Positions 1 to 7,711 of a DNA stretch of 16,931 nt are shown here, piece after piece (within the stretch, counting starts at the first letter, position 1; every line of letters begins with the position of its first letter). The DNA is from Fibrobacter sp. (GTDB lineage: Bacteria > Fibrobacterota > Fibrobacteria > Fibrobacterales > Fibrobacteraceae), in assembly GCA_017550445.1 (NCBI GenBank), contig JAFZOV010000004.1, forward strand, positions 1 to 16,931, written 5' to 3'. Below the pieces are notes generated by a model. That model searched no databases and was not told the DNA's origin. It was given only the letters and a program-made list of their open reading frames with translations. The position numbers were made by a program, and so were the translations under genes.

Positions 1-1360
1 CTACAACAACGCTTCAGCTGCACGTCTTACGCTTGAGGATACTGATGAGACCGGTATCGCATTCTTTAATGACAAGCTTGTTGCTGACGAGAAGTGGATC
101 GATCTCGTATCAAAGCGCCAGAAGGAAGCTCTCGAGAAGGCTGTTGGCTTGGTGGTGATGATTCTTTATGCCGCCCTCTGCCTTGGCGTGATGAGTCTCG
201 ATGACCAGAAGAAAAAGCTCACGGTTGCAAACCTGACCGAAGCCTTCCAGAAGGGACTCCCGGGCACTCCGCGTGCACTGCAGGCCTGCATCTTTATCGG
301 CTTTGCTTACCTCGGCGTGATGCTCATGAGCGGCCAGAAGCTTTTGGAAGACCCGATTACGGCTCCCTACTTCAAGCCCCTCAACGAAATCGTGATGAGT
401 GCCACCGCCGGCAAGACCATTCCGAGTTTTGTGCTGGTGCTGGTGATTGTGGCGGTAACGCTCTTTGTCGCCAAGTGGAAGGCTCCGATTGCCCAGAAGG
501 CGGGCGTGCTTACTCTTGCCGCAGGCTTGGAACTCTTCTTCATTAACGGCGCCTTCATTCAGAATGTGTCGGCAAGTGAATACTTGCAGCCGAACAATGC
601 GGTTGTTGCTGCCATCAAGGCTCCCTACAAGACGGATTCTTTGAATACGCCGCGCGTGCTTTCGCTTTCCCGTAACAAGGCCTTGAGCGGAAACGCTTTC
701 CCGCAGTACCACTTGCGCAATGCCGACGGCGTTCACGATAACGAACTCGCTAGCTATCGCGCTTTCCGCGGCGGACAGCAGGATGCGAACTACTTGCTGA
801 ATATCAATGACCCGACGGCTGTGCATCCGTTCCTCGACTTGATGAACGTGGGCGCCATCATTTTCGATAGCCGTCAGGGCACGACTTTCATGCCGATTCC
901 CACAGCTATGGGCGAGGCTTACCTTTATGGCGAAGCCGTGGTGATGGATGATGACAAGGCTATTGAATCCCTCAAAAATGGATTTGCCTATCGCGAAAAA
1001 GTTATTTTGTCTGAAAAACCGTCGCAAGGCGGCAAGGGACCGATCCAGGGTTCTGCAAAGTTGATTGCCAGTCCCAAGATGGATACCCAGGTGTTCAGCG
1101 TGAAGGCTGACCGTGCCGGATTTATGGTGGTGGCGGGTAACTATCACCCGTACTGGAAGGCTTATGTGAATGGTAACGAAGCCAAGGTTTACAAGGCATT
1201 CGGTACTCTGCGTGCTGTAGAAATTCCTGCTGGCAATTCCGAAGTCCGCATGGAATACCGTAGCGCCCCGTTCCACAAGACCATTTGGGTCAGCTTGGTT
1301 GCCGCTGTGTTGTTGATTGCTCTCGGTGTCTTCGCCGCCGTTCGCAACCGCAAACAGTAA
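1..1360 (+). CDS. YfhO-like polytopic membrane protein (3' part, 5' end outside window)
   Basis: The frame is open from base 2 with no start needed, so this is the C-terminal part of a longer protein; the Met at 149 is internal. About 452 residues are visible. Hydrophobic segments follow the pattern of a multi-pass inner-membrane protein: one near bases 145-200, then around 280-330, 425-470 and 500-560, a long extracytoplasmic region (bases about 565-1265), and a last helix just before an Arg/Lys-rich end. The soluble part contains a YHPYWKAYVNG stretch, which resembles the C-terminal region of YfhO proteins, a GT-C-like family linked to glycosylation of envelope polymers. The family call comes from this topology and motif only. 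The gene ends 30 bases before a clear terminator. The first ~145 bases use GAG for Glu (4 of 5), while the rest uses GAA (14 of 15). Confidence 0.6.
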   Translation, partial: YNNASAARLTLEDTDETGIAFFNDKLVADEKWIDLVSKRQKEALEKAVGLVVMILYAALCLGVMSLDDQKKKLTVANLTEAFQKGLPGTPRALQACIFIGFAYLGVMLMSGQKLLEDPITAPYFKPLNEIVMSATAGKTIPSFVLVLVIVAVTLFVAKWKAPIAQKAGVLTLAAGLELFFINGAFIQNVSASEYLQPNNAVVAAIKAPYKTDSLNTPRVLSLSRNKALSGNAFPQYHLRNADGVHDNELASYRAFRGGQQDANYLLNINDPTAVHPFLDLMNVGAIIFDSRQGTTFMPIPTAMGEAYLYGEAVVMDDDKAIESLKNGFAYREKVILSEKPSQGGKGPIQGSAKLIASPKMDTQVFSVKADRAGFMVVAGNYHPYWKAYVNGNEAKVYKAFGTLRAVEIPAGNSEVRMEYRSAPFHKTIWVSLVAAVLLIALGVFAAVRNRKQ

Positions 1361-1389
1361 TTCACGGAGTAAACGTTGAAGTGAAATTT

Positions 1390-1418
1390 AAAAGGACTGT
1401 TGTGAAACAGTCCTTTTT
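1390..1418 (+). terminator. Rho-independent terminator after the YfhO-like gene
   Basis: A perfect 11-bp stem (1391-1401 with 1406-1416, AAAGGACTGTT / AACAGTCCTTT) has a GTGA loop of the GNRA type and runs into TTTTT. It sits 30 bases after the stop codon. The A-rich left arm could also slow transcription from the minus-strand small ORF that ends at 1433. Confidence 0.85.
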
Positions 1419-1432
1419 GCTATACCATGTTG

Positions 1433-1648
1433 TTAGCCGACGCGTTCGCCCTTGTTGTTTGTTCCGGGGGGCGTTTTTACAAAGTAGATGACGCATGGGA
1501 CAATGATGCACGCTATGCAACAAACGCTTAGGAACGTGTCGAAACCCGAGCTTTCGGTAAGCGATGCGGGCAAGAGCAGGATGCTGATTAGTTTCAACGC
1601 TACGGCGATAGAAAGTCCGACGATAATTCGTGCAATGATTTTACTCAT
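1433..1648 (-). CDS. Possible small two-helix membrane protein
   Basis: A 71-residue frame begins MSKIIARIIVGL and ends in a polar tail with Lys and Arg. Two hydrophobic segments are visible, roughly residues 4-26 and 35-58, the second with four Cys. A longer frame extends upstream to 1750, but that part overlaps the TPR gene start on the other strand, so I chose the ATG at 1648. There is no good Shine-Dalgarno sequence and no clear promoter upstream. Codon use is compatible with coding. I recognise no family. It is the only gene candidate in the otherwise empty stretch 1361-1716, and it could be a chance ORF. Confidence 0.4.
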   Translation of the reverse strand: MSKIIARIIVGLSIAVALKLISILLLPASLTESSGFDTFLSVCCIACIIVPCVIYFVKTPPGTNNKGERVG

Positions 1649-1716
1649 ACCATGAATGTAGTATTTCTTTGGACCAAAGGGAATGCTTTTGCTGTAAAAT
1701 TTGCTAAATTGAACGC

Positions 1717-3087
1717 ATGAATATCCGAATTTCTGCGATTGCGTTAGCATGTTTGGTGGGTCTCTCCTTCAGTGCCGACCCCCGAATGGAACAGGGTGCC
1801 CGTTTTGAGGCAAAAGGTGATTTTGAAATGGCCCTCGGCGAATACCGCGCTGTCTTGGCCGAAAATCCTAGAAATGCCGAGGCATACTTGGCCGCAGCCC
1901 AAGTTCGCATGAAGATGAAGGATTATAGCGGAGCTCTCGCCAATTTCCGCCTTGCTTATAAGTTTGAACCGACCTTGAGTGCCGCCTACGAAGGCGCCGC
2001 CAAGGTTTACGAAGCCCTTGGTCAAAAGGCCAAGGCCGAAGCAGAACGTGCCAAGGATCCGAAGAACAACCCGGTGGTCGAAGCTCCGATTGAAGCGGCG
2101 ACTGTTGCAGAACCTGCTCCCGCTCCGGTAGCTGAAGCTCCGAAGCCGGAACCGGTAAAGGCTGCCGAACCCAAACCGGAACCGAAGCCGGTTGAAGTGG
2201 CAAAGCCGGAACCTGTAAAGGTTGCCGAAGCACCGAAGACTGCAGAACCCGTGAAGGCAGAACCTGCCAAGGTTGATGCTGCTTCCAACGATCCGTTTGA
2301 AAAGGGCAAGGCTCTCTTTGCCGAAGGCAAGTACAAAGAAGCCGCTCCCATGTGGCGTGAAGTCTTGCGCAAACAGCCTGGTCATGCTGGCGCCTATTTC
2401 TATGCTGGCTTGACTCGCTATGAACTTGGCGAAATGGACAAGGCTGAATTCAACTTGAAGAAGGGCCTTGAATACAAGGAAGAAGGCAACGATGCCAACT
2501 TCTTCTTGGCAAAGATCGCCCAGAAGAATAACAAGCCCGAACAGGAACTCAAGTTCTTGGCCGCCTACATGAAGAAGGCTGCTCCGTCTGCCAAGTATCG
2601 TGCCGCCGCCGAAGCCCGCATTGCAGAAATCAAGGCCGCCAAGAGCGGTAATGCTGCACCGGAACCCATGAAGGCTGAAGTGAAGACCGCCGCTGCACCT
2701 GCAGCCGTTACGACGGCTCCTGTTGCCGAACCGGTCGCGGAACCTGTAGAAGAACCGGCTGTTCCTGATATTGCCGACGCTCCGTCGGGCAAGCCGTCTA
2801 TTGCAAATGCAAACTTGCTCTTTGGTGCCGGTAGTTATGAATCTGCTTTGCAGATGTACAAGGCATTGCTCGAAACGGAACAGGAACCCGAAGAACGCTA
2901 CTTCACCATGCTTCAGGTGGGCAATATTTACCGCGAACTCCGCGATTTCCATAGCGCCGTAGTGCGTTACCGCGAAGTGGTGCAGCAGTTCCCCGATTCT
3001 GACTGGGCAACCGAAGCCGAACGTGCACTCGAAGATGCCGTCTGGCTCGAAAAGCACGCCTCGGAACTGCCGCGCAGAACGAGATAG
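1717..3087 (+). CDS. Exported TPR-repeat protein with Pro/Ala/Glu/Lys linkers
   Basis: The 456-residue protein starts with a signal peptide (MNIRISAIAL..., likely cut after SFSA at residue 20), so it should act in the periplasm or at the outer membrane. Three helical TPR blocks are visible: residues ~22-110 (EAKGDFEMALGEYRAVL, NPRNAEAY), ~192-308 (FAEGKYKEAAPMWREVL) and ~362-445 (YESALQMYKALL, FHSAVVRYREVVQQFPDS). They are separated by low-complexity linkers at ~118-188 and ~311-358, rich in P, A, E, K and V. TPR proteins usually hold protein complexes together; no enzymatic domain is seen and the partner is unknown. The last block resembles the TPRs of BamD/CpoB-type proteins, but that is only likeness. 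A TAAATTGA motif lies only four bases before the ATG, so the mRNA may have almost no leader. Confidence 0.8.
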   Translation: MNIRISAIALACLVGLSFSADPRMEQGARFEAKGDFEMALGEYRAVLAENPRNAEAYLAAAQVRMKMKDYSGALANFRLAYKFEPTLSAAYEGAAKVYEALGQKAKAEAERAKDPKNNPVVEAPIEAATVAEPAPAPVAEAPKPEPVKAAEPKPEPKPVEVAKPEPVKVAEAPKTAEPVKAEPAKVDAASNDPFEKGKALFAEGKYKEAAPMWREVLRKQPGHAGAYFYAGLTRYELGEMDKAEFNLKKGLEYKEEGNDANFFLAKIAQKNNKPEQELKFLAAYMKKAAPSAKYRAAAEARIAEIKAAKSGNAAPEPMKAEVKTAAAPAAVTTAPVAEPVAEPVEEPAVPDIADAPSGKPSIANANLLFGAGSYESALQMYKALLETEQEPEERYFTMLQVGNIYRELRDFHSAVVRYREVVQQFPDSDWATEAERALEDAVWLEKHASELPRRTR

Positions 3088-3118
3088 ACCGTTCGGCTCT
3101 ATTGCATTCTTTCTTACT

Positions 3119-3147
3119 TGTCATCCCCGGCTGGACCGGGGATCTCC
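3119..3147 (+). repeat. Palindromic repeat, copy A
   Basis: The element is framed by TGTCAT and ATCTCC. The arms ATCCCCGG (3123-3130) and CCGGGGAT (3136-3143) are perfectly complementary, with a CTGGA loop. The copy at 13181-13207 is nearly identical on the other strand. It lies in the gap between the TPR gene and the GH16 gene and is not followed by a T-run. Confidence 0.8.
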
Positions 3148-3178
3148 TCTTGTATTAGTAGAAAAACAATTTTTTTGC

Positions 3179-3209
3179 TTTGTAAAACCGCACCTTGAAA
3201 GTATATTTA
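3179..3209 (+). promoter_or_regulatory. Promoter of the GH16 gene (TTTG-N19-TATATTTA)
   Basis: TTTG at 3179-3182 is followed after exactly 19 bases by TATATTTA (3202-3209). This matches the Bacteroidetes-type -33/-7 arrangement and has the same spacing as the tRNA promoter in this window. It leaves a leader of about 20 bases before the ATG at 3238. Confidence 0.6.
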
Positions 3210-3237
3210 AGAGGCAAGTGTTGGGTGAGGATTGGAT

Positions 3238-4743
3238 ATGAACAGACATTTTATTATCTCGAGCATTGTTGCGTTGTCGGCTTCCGTGGCCATGGCGGAT
3301 CCTCCCGCTAATTTTAGCGGTTGGGAAAAAGTGTTCGAAGACAATTTTGATGGTACATCCCTCGATAAATCCAAATGGAACTCGACTTACAACTGGGGCC
3401 CCACACACAACCACCGCGCCTATTGCGCCGCAGAGAACGTCATTGTCTCTGATGGTACGCTCAAGCTCAAGGGCGAAAAGAAAAAGCACCCGGATGCCAG
3501 TGGCAGAACCGCCAAGTTCAACGGCAAGGAAATTCCGGTGGACTACACCAGCGGTGCCATTGATACCAAGGGCAAGTTCGAAGTCAAGTATGGTTATATC
3601 GAAGGCCGTTTCAAGGCTCCGTCGCAAAAGGGAACTTGGCCTGCTTTCTGGACTTTGCAAGACGGCTGGCCTCCGGAAATTGACATTCTCGAAATTCCTG
3701 CATCCCGCAAGCAGCACCATTACTACTTGCATTACACGGACCCCAGCTGGTATAACAGTCATGGCTCGGCTTGGGACCACGAAGCTTCTTTCGGCGGCCA
3801 CAAGGATGACGACGTGGATCGTTCTGCAGGCTTCCACAACTATGGCGTGGAATGGGATGAATCCACTCTTAGCTTCTATTTTGACGACAAGAAGTTTGCA
3901 AGCTACAATCGCCCCACAGAAATCAAACAGCTCTCGGCGCAGTACATCATCGTGAATCTGGCCATCGGTGGCTGGGCTGGCGATGACATCGACATTACTG
4001 CTGATAAGCCTGCTTACTTTGAAAGCGACTGGGTGCGCGTGTGGCAGGCCAAGCCCGCAAAACCCGATACGGTTCGAGTGTTCTCGATGAACTTTGGAAC
4101 CTGCATGGTGCGGACTTCCGAAGACAAGCTTGCTCTCGGCGATTGCAATTCTGATGCCGCTGTCGTTACGATTACTCCGCTTTCGACCACCACGTACCGC
4201 TTCAACTTTGGTGATCTGTCCATTGACGTTCCCAACGAATCGAAGGATGCCGGTATTACCATGGGCCTTTACAAGTGGAATGGTGGCGAACACCAGAAGG
4301 TCGTGATGGAAAAACAGTCCGGCTACGAAGGCTCCGTGGTCCGCATGAAGATGCAGCACAGCAACATGTACGTACGTGCAACTTCGGATGGCGAACGCGT
4401 TGTGCAGAGCTGGGCCAATGATTGGGAATGGAACCAGGTGTGGCGTCTGCTTGGCAAAGATGATGAAATTCCGACGAAGGATACGTCTACTACGGCGCTT
4501 GGACAGATTACGAACGTCTATGGGACCTCTATTCATCAAATGAATGATAATTTGTTTGTAGAAATGGGTAGCGAGTTCAAGAAGGGGGCTTCCATCCGTG
4601 TTCTTGACTTGCAAGGGCGCGAAATTCTGCGTCAGCAGGCTTTACATAGTGCCACTATAAATATAAAGGCGCTGTCTCCTGGGCTATACCATGCAGTGGT
4701 GAGCGATGGGGTGCGTACGGACGTGAAACGCTTTAAGAAATAA
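3238..4743 (+). CDS. Secreted GH16 beta-glucanase with trefoil-like domain and sorting-type tail
   Basis: The 501-residue protein has a signal peptide (cut after AMA, residue 20). The GH16 domain spans ~25-270. Its catalytic motif is EIDILE at 147-152: E147 nucleophile, D149 helper, E152 acid/base. This is the beta-bulge form typical of laminarinase/lichenase-like members, so the substrate is probably a beta-1,3 or mixed-linkage glucan. Residues ~277-410 contain GLYKWNGGEHQ and NQVWRLL, which look like Q-x-W repeats of a ricin-type beta-trefoil (carbohydrate binding). The last ~70 residues (VLDLQGREILRQ, LSPGLYHAVVSDG, ending KRFKK) resemble a type IX secretion C-terminal signal. The start at ATG 3238 has GAGG seven bases upstream; an in-frame TTG at 3232 is less likely. 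It stands alone with its own promoter. Confidence 0.88.
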   Translation: MNRHFIISSIVALSASVAMADPPANFSGWEKVFEDNFDGTSLDKSKWNSTYNWGPTHNHRAYCAAENVIVSDGTLKLKGEKKKHPDASGRTAKFNGKEIPVDYTSGAIDTKGKFEVKYGYIEGRFKAPSQKGTWPAFWTLQDGWPPEIDILEIPASRKQHHYYLHYTDPSWYNSHGSAWDHEASFGGHKDDDVDRSAGFHNYGVEWDESTLSFYFDDKKFASYNRPTEIKQLSAQYIIVNLAIGGWAGDDIDITADKPAYFESDWVRVWQAKPAKPDTVRVFSMNFGTCMVRTSEDKLALGDCNSDAAVVTITPLSTTTYRFNFGDLSIDVPNESKDAGITMGLYKWNGGEHQKVVMEKQSGYEGSVVRMKMQHSNMYVRATSDGERVVQSWANDWEWNQVWRLLGKDDEIPTKDTSTTALGQITNVYGTSIHQMNDNLFVEMGSEFKKGASIRVLDLQGREILRQQALHSATINIKALSPGLYHAVVSDGVRTDVKRFKK

Positions 4744-4774
4744 AGGGCATTTCGGTTTGTTCGGCTCCATTTAA

Positions 4775-4809
4775 ACTGGTTTTCAAAGAACCGGTAACTA
4801 ATAAGTAAT
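4775..4809. repeat. Hairpin plus degenerate heptad repeat in the GH16-secDF gap
   Basis: ACTGGTT (4775-4781) pairs with AACCGGT (4789-4795), with one T-G wobble. It continues into GGTAACTAATAAGTAAT, which matches the heptad repeat at 12473-12500 (read on the minus strand) at 14 of 17 bases. There is no T-run, so this is a poor terminator for the GH16 gene. Confidence 0.4.
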
Positions 4810-4819
4810 ATCATTTTGC

Positions 4820-4827
4820 TATCTTTG
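4820..4827 (+). promoter_or_regulatory. -7 promoter element of secDF (TATCTTTG)
   Basis: TATCTTTG is an exact match to the TAnnTTTG -7 element known from Bacteroidetes. It lies 42 bases before the secDF ATG. No clear TTG is found 19 bases upstream, so only the -7 part is supported. Confidence 0.5.
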
Positions 4828-4869
4828 GGCGCAAAACTTACTGAATAATGCCTTATTAAGGGATTACAA

Positions 4870-7518
4870 ATGAACAAGAAAAAATTCGGCATGCGAGAAC
4901 TCATTATTCTCCTCGTCATTGTTTTGTCGGCCTACACTGTATGGCCTTCTATCCAGGTCCACACCAAGAAGGGTGCTGAAAAGCAGACCTTCCTCAAGGA
5001 AAATCCGAAGCTGGGTGCAAAATCCATCAATTTCGGCCTTGACCTTGCCGGTGGTACGGCTATCACGCTCGAAATCGACAAGTCCGGCATCAAGGGTGAA
5101 GATATTAAGGACGTTCAGGAACAGTCCCTTGAAATCATCCGTAACCGCGTTGACCAGTACGGTCTTTCTGAACCTCAGATTTCTCCGTCCGGCGACGACC
5201 GAATCGTGGTTGAACTGGCAGGCGTGGATGACTCCACTGCAAAGGCTCTCGTGGGATCCACCGCTAAGCTCGAATTCAAGATTCTTGCCGAAGCTGAAAA
5301 GTTTACCCAGGTTGTTGGCCTCATCGACCAGTACCTGACCCGCCAGACCACCGACATTGTGACTGACTCTGCTGCTACGGATTCTACGGCCAAGGACTCT
5401 ACGGTTGCCAAGGCTGATTCCGCCAAGGACACGACTAAGGCCCTTTCTGATGATGAACTCCTCGGTAAGGCTCCCGCTGCTGCCGAAGTTGCTGCTACCG
5501 ATTCCGCCAAGGATTCTGCCGCAGTCGAGGCTCAACCGGCATCTGAGGTCGGCGTTGCCCTTTCCGCTTACTACATGAGCTTTGGTAACGGCGGCTTTAT
5601 CGCCGAAGAAAATGTCGAAAAGGTCAAGAAGCTCCTCGCTACTGAAGGTGTGCAGAAGCTGATCCCGCGCGATGTTGCTTTCGCTTTCGGCAGCGGTCTC
5701 GAACCGGTGCAGCGCGATTCCAAGATCAAGGCCAAGCGTCTTTACTTGCTCAAGCGCCGTGCCGAAATGGCCGGTGACGATGTGGTCGATGCTCGCCCCT
5801 ACCGCGTGTCTGACGGTGTGAGCGCCGGTGAAGTGGCCGTTAGCCTCAAGTTCGGTGGCATCGGTCCGAAAAAGTTCTCTGCCGTGACTGCCGCCAACAT
5901 CGGCAAGCAGATGGCTATCGTTCTTGACAACCAGGTGATTTCCGCTCCGGTGATCCGTGACCGTATCCCCAACGGCGAAGCCCAGATTACTGGCCTCGAC
6001 GACATGGCTGAAGCTAACCGCCTCTCTGTCGTGCTCCGCGCCGGTGCCCTGAAGGCCCCGATGAAGATTATTGAAAGCCGCAGCGTGGGTGCAACCCTCG
6101 GTGAAGAAAACATTGTGCAGGGCTTCGGTTCCGGTGCTATCGGCCTTATCCTCTGCTTGGTGTTCATGGTTGCCTACTACCGCCTCGGTGGTCTTATCGC
6201 TAGCTTCGGTATGGTGATCAACACTTTGGTGACCGCCGCCGTGATGTCCGTGTTCAACGCTACTTTGACTCTCCCCGGTATCGCAGGCTTCATCCTCGTG
6301 GTGGGTATGTCTCTCGACGCCAACGTGATTATTTACGAACGTATCCGTGAAGAACTCAAGAACGGTCTTACCGCTCGCGCTGCCGTGGCCAAGGGTTACG
6401 AACGTGCTTTCGGCGCCATCTTGGACTCCAACTTGACCACCGTGCTTACCGGCCTTATCCTCTATAAGATTGGTACGGGTTCTGTGAAGGGTTTCGGTCT
6501 TACTCTTACCATCGGTATTCTTACTTCCTTGTTCTGCGCTATCACGGTGACCCGCTCCATCTTGGATTGGAAGCTTGCCAAGCGCGACGCTACCACCCTT
6601 TCTATCGGTGGCGGCTTCAAGGCTATCAACGAAGCTAACCTCCAGATCATTCCGAACCGTCGCCGTTTCGGTCTCATTTCTGCAATCCTCATTATTGCTT
6701 CTATCGCCTTTGTCGCAATCAAGGGTTTTGACTTCAGCATTGACTTCACTGGTGGTCAGGTTTATACCGTGCAGTACCAGGATAGCGAAAAGCATGAAAA
6801 GGATTTGAGCAAGGCTCTGTCCGCTGCCGGCATCTCTGGCACGAAGGTCCGTACGCTCGGTGGTACTTCTGCTAACTCTTACCAGATTAGCATGCGCGCC
6901 TCTGACGACGCTCAGTTCGAAGTCAAGATGGCTCAGGCCTTCGAAAAGGCCGGTCAGAAGTGCGAAATCGTGGCTAAGGACAATGTGGGTCCGACCATTG
7001 GTAAGGAACTTCGCTTCAACGCAATCCTCTCCGTGATCCTCGCCTGGCTCGGCATCTTAATCTACGTGTGGTTCCGTTTCGGTAAGTTCGGTCTCGGCTT
7101 CGGTGTTGCTGCCGTGCTCGGCCTTGTGCACGATACCTTGATTACCCTCGGCTTTATCTCTGCTTTCGGTCTATCCTTCGACGGTGCCTTGATTGCATCG
7201 CTCCTCACGATGATTGGTTACTCTGTGAACGACACCATCGTGAACTTCGACCGTATCCGTGAAAATACTGCCGTGTATGGTTCCAGCAACTTCGCCGAAA
7301 CCATTAACAAGTCTATGAACCAGTGCTTCAGCCGTACCATGGTGACCTCTCTCACGACCTTGTTCGTGTGCGTGATCCTCGCTGTGATGGGTGGTTCTTC
7401 CATCCGCGACTTCGGCTTGGTCCAGTGCTTCGGTATCCTTATCGGTACCTACTCTTCTGTGTGCATCTGCTCTCCGGTGGTTCTCTGGTGGAGCAAGCGC
7501 TTCAAGAAGGGTGTGTAA
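4870..7518 (+). CDS. secDF: Protein translocase SecDF (fused SecD and SecF)
   Basis: SecDF uses the proton gradient to help pull proteins across the inner membrane after SecYEG/SecA. The 882 residues hold both halves. SecD has a first helix at ~10-27, FGLDLAGGTAITLEI at 55-69, and the membrane motif GMSLDANVIIYERIREEL around D483. SecF starts near 595, with FDFSIDFTGG at 620-629 and SVNDTIVNFDRIRE at 785-798. Fusion of the two is common in Bacteroidetes and some Firmicutes. Residues ~160-228, in the first periplasmic domain, form an odd insert made mostly of Ala, Asp, Ser, Thr and Lys, with DSAKD-type repeats. AAGGGA lies about seven bases before the ATG. The gene has its own promoter element and terminator. 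Codon choice is strongly biased, as expected for high expression. Confidence 0.96.
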   Translation: MNKKKFGMRELIILLVIVLSAYTVWPSIQVHTKKGAEKQTFLKENPKLGAKSINFGLDLAGGTAITLEIDKSGIKGEDIKDVQEQSLEIIRNRVDQYGLSEPQISPSGDDRIVVELAGVDDSTAKALVGSTAKLEFKILAEAEKFTQVVGLIDQYLTRQTTDIVTDSAATDSTAKDSTVAKADSAKDTTKALSDDELLGKAPAAAEVAATDSAKDSAAVEAQPASEVGVALSAYYMSFGNGGFIAEENVEKVKKLLATEGVQKLIPRDVAFAFGSGLEPVQRDSKIKAKRLYLLKRRAEMAGDDVVDARPYRVSDGVSAGEVAVSLKFGGIGPKKFSAVTAANIGKQMAIVLDNQVISAPVIRDRIPNGEAQITGLDDMAEANRLSVVLRAGALKAPMKIIESRSVGATLGEENIVQGFGSGAIGLILCLVFMVAYYRLGGLIASFGMVINTLVTAAVMSVFNATLTLPGIAGFILVVGMSLDANVIIYERIREELKNGLTARAAVAKGYERAFGAILDSNLTTVLTGLILYKIGTGSVKGFGLTLTIGILTSLFCAITVTRSILDWKLAKRDATTLSIGGGFKAINEANLQIIPNRRRFGLISAILIIASIAFVAIKGFDFSIDFTGGQVYTVQYQDSEKHEKDLSKALSAAGISGTKVRTLGGTSANSYQISMRASDDAQFEVKMAQAFEKAGQKCEIVAKDNVGPTIGKELRFNAILSVILAWLGILIYVWFRFGKFGLGFGVAAVLGLVHDTLITLGFISAFGLSFDGALIASLLTMIGYSVNDTIVNFDRIRENTAVYGSSNFAETINKSMNQCFSRTMVTSLTTLFVCVILAVMGGSSIRDFGLVQCFGILIGTYSSVCICSPVVLWWSKRFKKGV

Positions 7519-7534
7519 TTAGACCGCTTCGCTT

Positions 7535-7578
7535 GTAGAACGCCGCAACGCGGCTACAGACGAGAGACGAAAGACTTA
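7535..7578. repeat. GC hairpin followed by AGACGAR heptad repeats
   Basis: GCCGC (7542-7546) and GCGGC (7550-7554) form a hairpin with an AAC loop. Directly after come heptads AGACGAG, AGACGAA and AGACTTA (7558-7578), a 7-bp period. The block lies between the secDF stop and its terminator. Confidence 0.5.
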
Positions 7579-7606
7579 AAATCCCTGGCCTCGGCCGGGG
7601 ATTTTT
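7578..7606 (+). terminator. Rho-independent terminator after secDF
   Basis: A 12-bp stem (7578-7589 with 7594-7605, one T-G wobble) has a CTCG tetraloop and ends in TTTTT. It lies 59 bases after the secDF stop. Its ATCCC...CCGGGGAT core resembles the palindromic repeat family but lacks the TGTCAT frame. Confidence 0.85.
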
Positions 7607-7683
7607 CTTATGTTCTGGATAATTTGTCAATAAATATGTTTGATAATTTTTTTGATGGTAGTACGTTTAAGATAAATTATGTA

Positions 7684-7707
7684 TATATTTTAGTGGAAAA
7701 AAGGAGG
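7684..7707 (+). promoter_or_regulatory. -7 element and strong ribosome binding site of the lipoprotein gene
   Basis: TATATTTT (7684-7691) fits the TAnnTTT pattern. AGGAGG at 7702-7707 is a full Shine-Dalgarno sequence four bases before the ATG and is the strongest in the window; most genes here have weak ones. Confidence 0.5.
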
Positions 7708-7711
7708 AATT

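Noticed and set aside
110..1276. 388-residue minus-strand ORF opposite the YfhO-like gene
   Set aside because: It is codon-aligned with the membrane protein frame, whose helices and terminator support the + strand.
1744..3057. 437-residue minus-strand ORF opposite the TPR gene
   Set aside because: It is codon-aligned with the TPR gene and explained by the same codon bias; the product is Phe/Gly/Arg/Ser-rich without motifs.
3226..3240. TTG start at 3232 for the GH16 gene
   Set aside because: The ATG at 3238 has better spacing to GAGG and gives a normal signal peptide.
3121..4614. 497-residue minus-strand ORF opposite the GH16 gene
   Set aside because: The GH16 catalytic motif and signal peptide prove the + strand; the antisense frame is a codon-bias shadow.
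4864..6795. 643-residue minus-strand ORF opposite secDF
   Set aside because: It is codon-aligned with secDF on the other strand. The sense gene rarely uses TTA, CTA or TCA codons, so the opposite strand lacks stops. The translation is His/Gly/Glu/Ser-rich with no family likeness.
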